From: Halorutilus salinus
GTDB lineage: Archaea > Halobacteriota > Halobacteria > Halobacteriales > Halorutilaceae
Direction of reading: 5' to 3'
Assembly (NCBI RefSeq): GCF_026242195.1
Contig: NZ_RKLV01000006.1
Span: 62,001 to 126,000, forward strand
DNA length: 64,000 nt
Under the pieces are notes generated by a model. That model searched no databases and was not told where the DNA came from. It was given only the letters and a program-made list of their open reading frames with translations. Both the position numbers and the translations under genes were made by a program. Each line of letters opens with the position of its first letter. Position 1 is the stretch's first letter. Shown piece after piece: positions 62,424 to 64,000 of this stretch.

Positions 62424-63269
62424 TCAGGTCAGTACGTCGGTTTCGACGGCTCCGGTGTACGAGATAAGAGGTACGCGGAAACGTCTTCCGAGAACGCCGA
62501 CAGCACCGTAGACATCCGCGACTACCTCGGTCTCCTCGCCGTTCTCGACGTGTGTTCTCCACCAGTCGGGGAGTGCGTCGTCCTCGATGTTTACGGTCAT
62601 CTCAACCGTCTCTGTCTCACCCGCTCCGAGCGCGAAGCCGTCGTGGGTTTCGCCGCCGCCAACGTCCACGCCGTTCATACGTACGTCGCAGACGAGGTCG
62701 GAGAACGAAACGGGTACGCGTGTCGGGTTCTCGACGCGTGCTTCGACGTGTACGGGCGTGGTACCGCCGTCGGGTTCGCCCCATTCTGCATCGATACCGT
62801 CGACAGCGAGAAACGTACGTCCCATCACCGACCTCTCCCGTCTACCCGCGTCGTTAAGGAATCCGAGGGCGTCTGTCTCGACGGTCGTCTCGCGGCTTGG
62901 GACACGTACACCGAGGTCGCTGAGGGGTAGATCGACACGCAGACGCGGCTTGACGCGCATACTGCTTTCCTCGCCGTTCTCGACATGCGTCCCCCACCAC
63001 CCTCGGATCGCGTCGTGTTCCATCTCTGCATCGAGGCTAACCGAGGTCGTACGCGGATCGAAACGGAAGCCGCTCTTCTCCGCCTCGACGACACGGACGC
63101 CGTTTATCTCCGCGACGTACTCGACACCGAACGTGTCGGTATCCCTGTTGACGACGTTCGCCGACGGTACGGAGACCTCCGTCCGTATCTCGGAAGCCTC
63201 GTCGCTCACGTCGCCCCATCTGCTCGTTACGACGCCGCGTTCGATCCCGTCTCCGGACGGAAGCCTCAT
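62424..63269 (-). CDS. LEA14-like (WHy domain) protein, two repeats
   Basis: A 281-residue all-beta protein of two tandem LEA14/WHy domains. Each ends with the same signature, WWGTHVENGEES near residue 91 and WWRTHVENGEET near residue 240. No membrane helix or signal peptide was found, although relatives are often membrane-anchored. LEA14 proteins help during desiccation or salt stress; in archaea this is only inferred. The duplication is internal and old, as the two halves differ greatly. Confidence 0.82.
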   Translation of the reverse strand: MRLPSGDGIERGVVTSRWGDVSDEASEIRTEVSVPSANVVNRDTDTFGVEYVAEINGVRVVEAEKSGFRFDPRTTSVSLDAEMEHDAIRGWWGTHVENGEESSMRVKPRLRVDLPLSDLGVRVPSRETTVETDALGFLNDAGRRERSVMGRTFLAVDGIDAEWGEPDGGTTPVHVEARVENPTRVPVSFSDLVCDVRMNGVDVGGGETHDGFALGAGETETVEMTVNIEDDALPDWWRTHVENGEETEVVADVYGAVGVLGRRFRVPLISYTGAVETDVLT

Positions 63270-63361
63270 TCTCTATCCTCCTTGTGTTGTTTATCGGGCG
63301 ACAGAATTAATGGCTTTTGGTTTGCGTAACTCGTTTAATCCGTGAGGTTCTAAACCGGCGT

Positions 63362-63883
63362 ATGCCCCAAGACGTCCGCCGTCGTATAATGGGTAAGTTC
63401 GACGGTTCGCCGGGACAGCGCGCCGTCGTCGAACTTCTCCTCGAACGCGGCTTCTCGGTCAACGACGAAGGTCGCGTCGTTTCGGGCGGTATCGAGATCC
63501 CTTATACACAGGTCGCCGACGAGGCGGGCGTCGACAGACGTGTGGTCGACTCAACCACGGATGCGATCCTCGCCGACGACGAACTGGGGGACATCTTCCG
63601 TAATATCTCCTCGATACCCTCGTTCCGCGACGTTGCGCCCGTCCTCGGTCTGTCGGTTCTCACCATACGTGTCGACGACGCGGCGTCGACAGGTGTCGTC
63701 GCCGAGATTGCGCGTGTAATCGCCGAAGAGGAAGTCTCCATACGTCAGGCGGTGACAGACGACCCCTACTTCACCGACGAACCGCGTTTCACGGTTATTA
63801 CCAACGGCGAGGTGTCGGGCGTTCTGGTCAAACGTATATCCCAACTCGGCTTCGTCGAGAAGGTCGATCTCCTCTCTCCGTAG
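63362..63883 (+). CDS. ACT-domain regulator of amino acid metabolism
   Basis: A 173-residue protein of the COG2150 type: an N-terminal winged-helix (DGSPGQRAVVELLLERGFSV; TQVADEAGVDRRVVDST), then an ACT domain (VLTIRVDDAASTGVVAEIARV and RFTVITNGEVSG). Probably senses an amino acid. The ATG at 63362 is chosen as it starts the conserved part. Confidence 0.85.
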   Translation: MPQDVRRRIMGKFDGSPGQRAVVELLLERGFSVNDEGRVVSGGIEIPYTQVADEAGVDRRVVDSTTDAILADDELGDIFRNISSIPSFRDVAPVLGLSVLTIRVDDAASTGVVAEIARVIAEEEVSIRQAVTDDPYFTDEPRFTVITNGEVSGVLVKRISQLGFVEKVDLLSP

Positions 63884-63953
63884 ACGCATCTTCGGTTCCT
63901 GAACCGTATATGCACGGTCAAAGACTCATACGCTTCGGTCGTATAGGCATGGT

Positions 63954-64000
63954 ATGTCAAAACCTACCGTACTTGTCCATGGCTTTCTCGACACGGGGTA
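63954..64000 (+). CDS. Alpha/beta hydrolase, 5' end only
   Basis: The window ends after about 15 codons: MSKPTVLVHGFLDTG. The HGF oxyanion motif right after the first strand marks an alpha/beta hydrolase fold lipase or esterase. The ATG at 63954 lies about 55 nt after a possible TATA element (TATATG at 63907). The rest is outside the window. Confidence 0.65.
   Translation, partial: MSKPTVLVHGFLDTG

Noticed and set aside
1-64000. CRISPR arrays, intact insertion sequences, rRNA genes, replication origin.
   Set aside because: No regularly spaced repeats, no intact transposase, no rRNA sequence, and no orc1/cdc6 gene with origin-type repeats were seen on reading through.

Overview
The window reads as chromosomal DNA of a halophilic archaeon (class Halobacteria or a close relative). 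The proteome is strongly acidic. The genes include a CbaDBAC-type ba3 oxidase, an A-type ATP synthase operon in haloarchaeal order, MalDH, RfcL, ribosomal protein S19e, archaeal pantoate kinase, F420 ligase CofE, Taw1, and small families typical of haloarchaea (DUF5789, DUF5828, FilR1-type regulators). tRNA-Trp carries a box C/D guide intron, as known in haloarchaea. By eye GC is in the mid-to-high 50s percent and AUA is a very common Ile codon, both unusual for the class. I do not assign a genus.

Layout. 0-2.7 kb: ba3 oxidase operon. 2.7-8.4 kb: hydrolase, cold-shock protein, surface and membrane proteins, an MFS transporter and Taw1. 8.4-12.8 kb: accessory block with a PLD-nuclease/P-loop fusion, a VapBC pair and a decayed toxin-antitoxin locus. 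12.8-18.7 kb: a second MFS transporter, PPC and DCC proteins, and hisD, aspS and pantoate kinase as a co-directional run. 18.7-27.3 kb: atpHIKECFABD, read on the minus strand. 27.3-30.6 kb: HEAT-like protein, mdh, a methyltransferase and a dUTPase-like protein. 30.6-32.3 kb: two toxin-antitoxin pairs, the second apparently inserted at the 3' end of ogg. 32.3-36.2 kb: ogg, HAD phosphatase, serA, intron-containing tRNA-Trp and a FUN14 protein. 36.2-40.7 kb: gene-poor accessory stretch with a chemotaxis transducer, a PrsW-like protease, two strongly structured RNA candidates, and a small membrane protein with a decayed paralogue. 40.7-50.5 kb: FilR1-type regulator, DRG GTPase, pilC/pilB-like secretion genes, rfcL and a P-type Ca2+-ATPase-like pump. 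50.8-56.3 kb: LysW-dependent arginine operon (regulator, argW, argX, argC, argB, argD, argE). 56.3-64 kb: cofE, DUF5828, pyrF/hisS, PDCD5, S19e, thiL, SWIM and LEA14-like proteins, an ACT regulator and the start of a hydrolase.

The genome is compact. Operon genes overlap by 1-4 nt, and five convergent pairs share a 4-bp interlocked stop-codon motif. Many genes start 25-40 nt after an A/T-rich box, consistent with leaderless transcripts.

The observations most worth a second look are the PLD/P-loop fusion, the two pseudoknotted RNA candidates at 36.2 and 38.8 kb, the toxin-antitoxin cassette at the ogg 3' end with a displaced ogg C-terminal stub, the apparent CTG start of pyrF, and the tRNA-Trp intron whose two guides point to positions 34 and 39.
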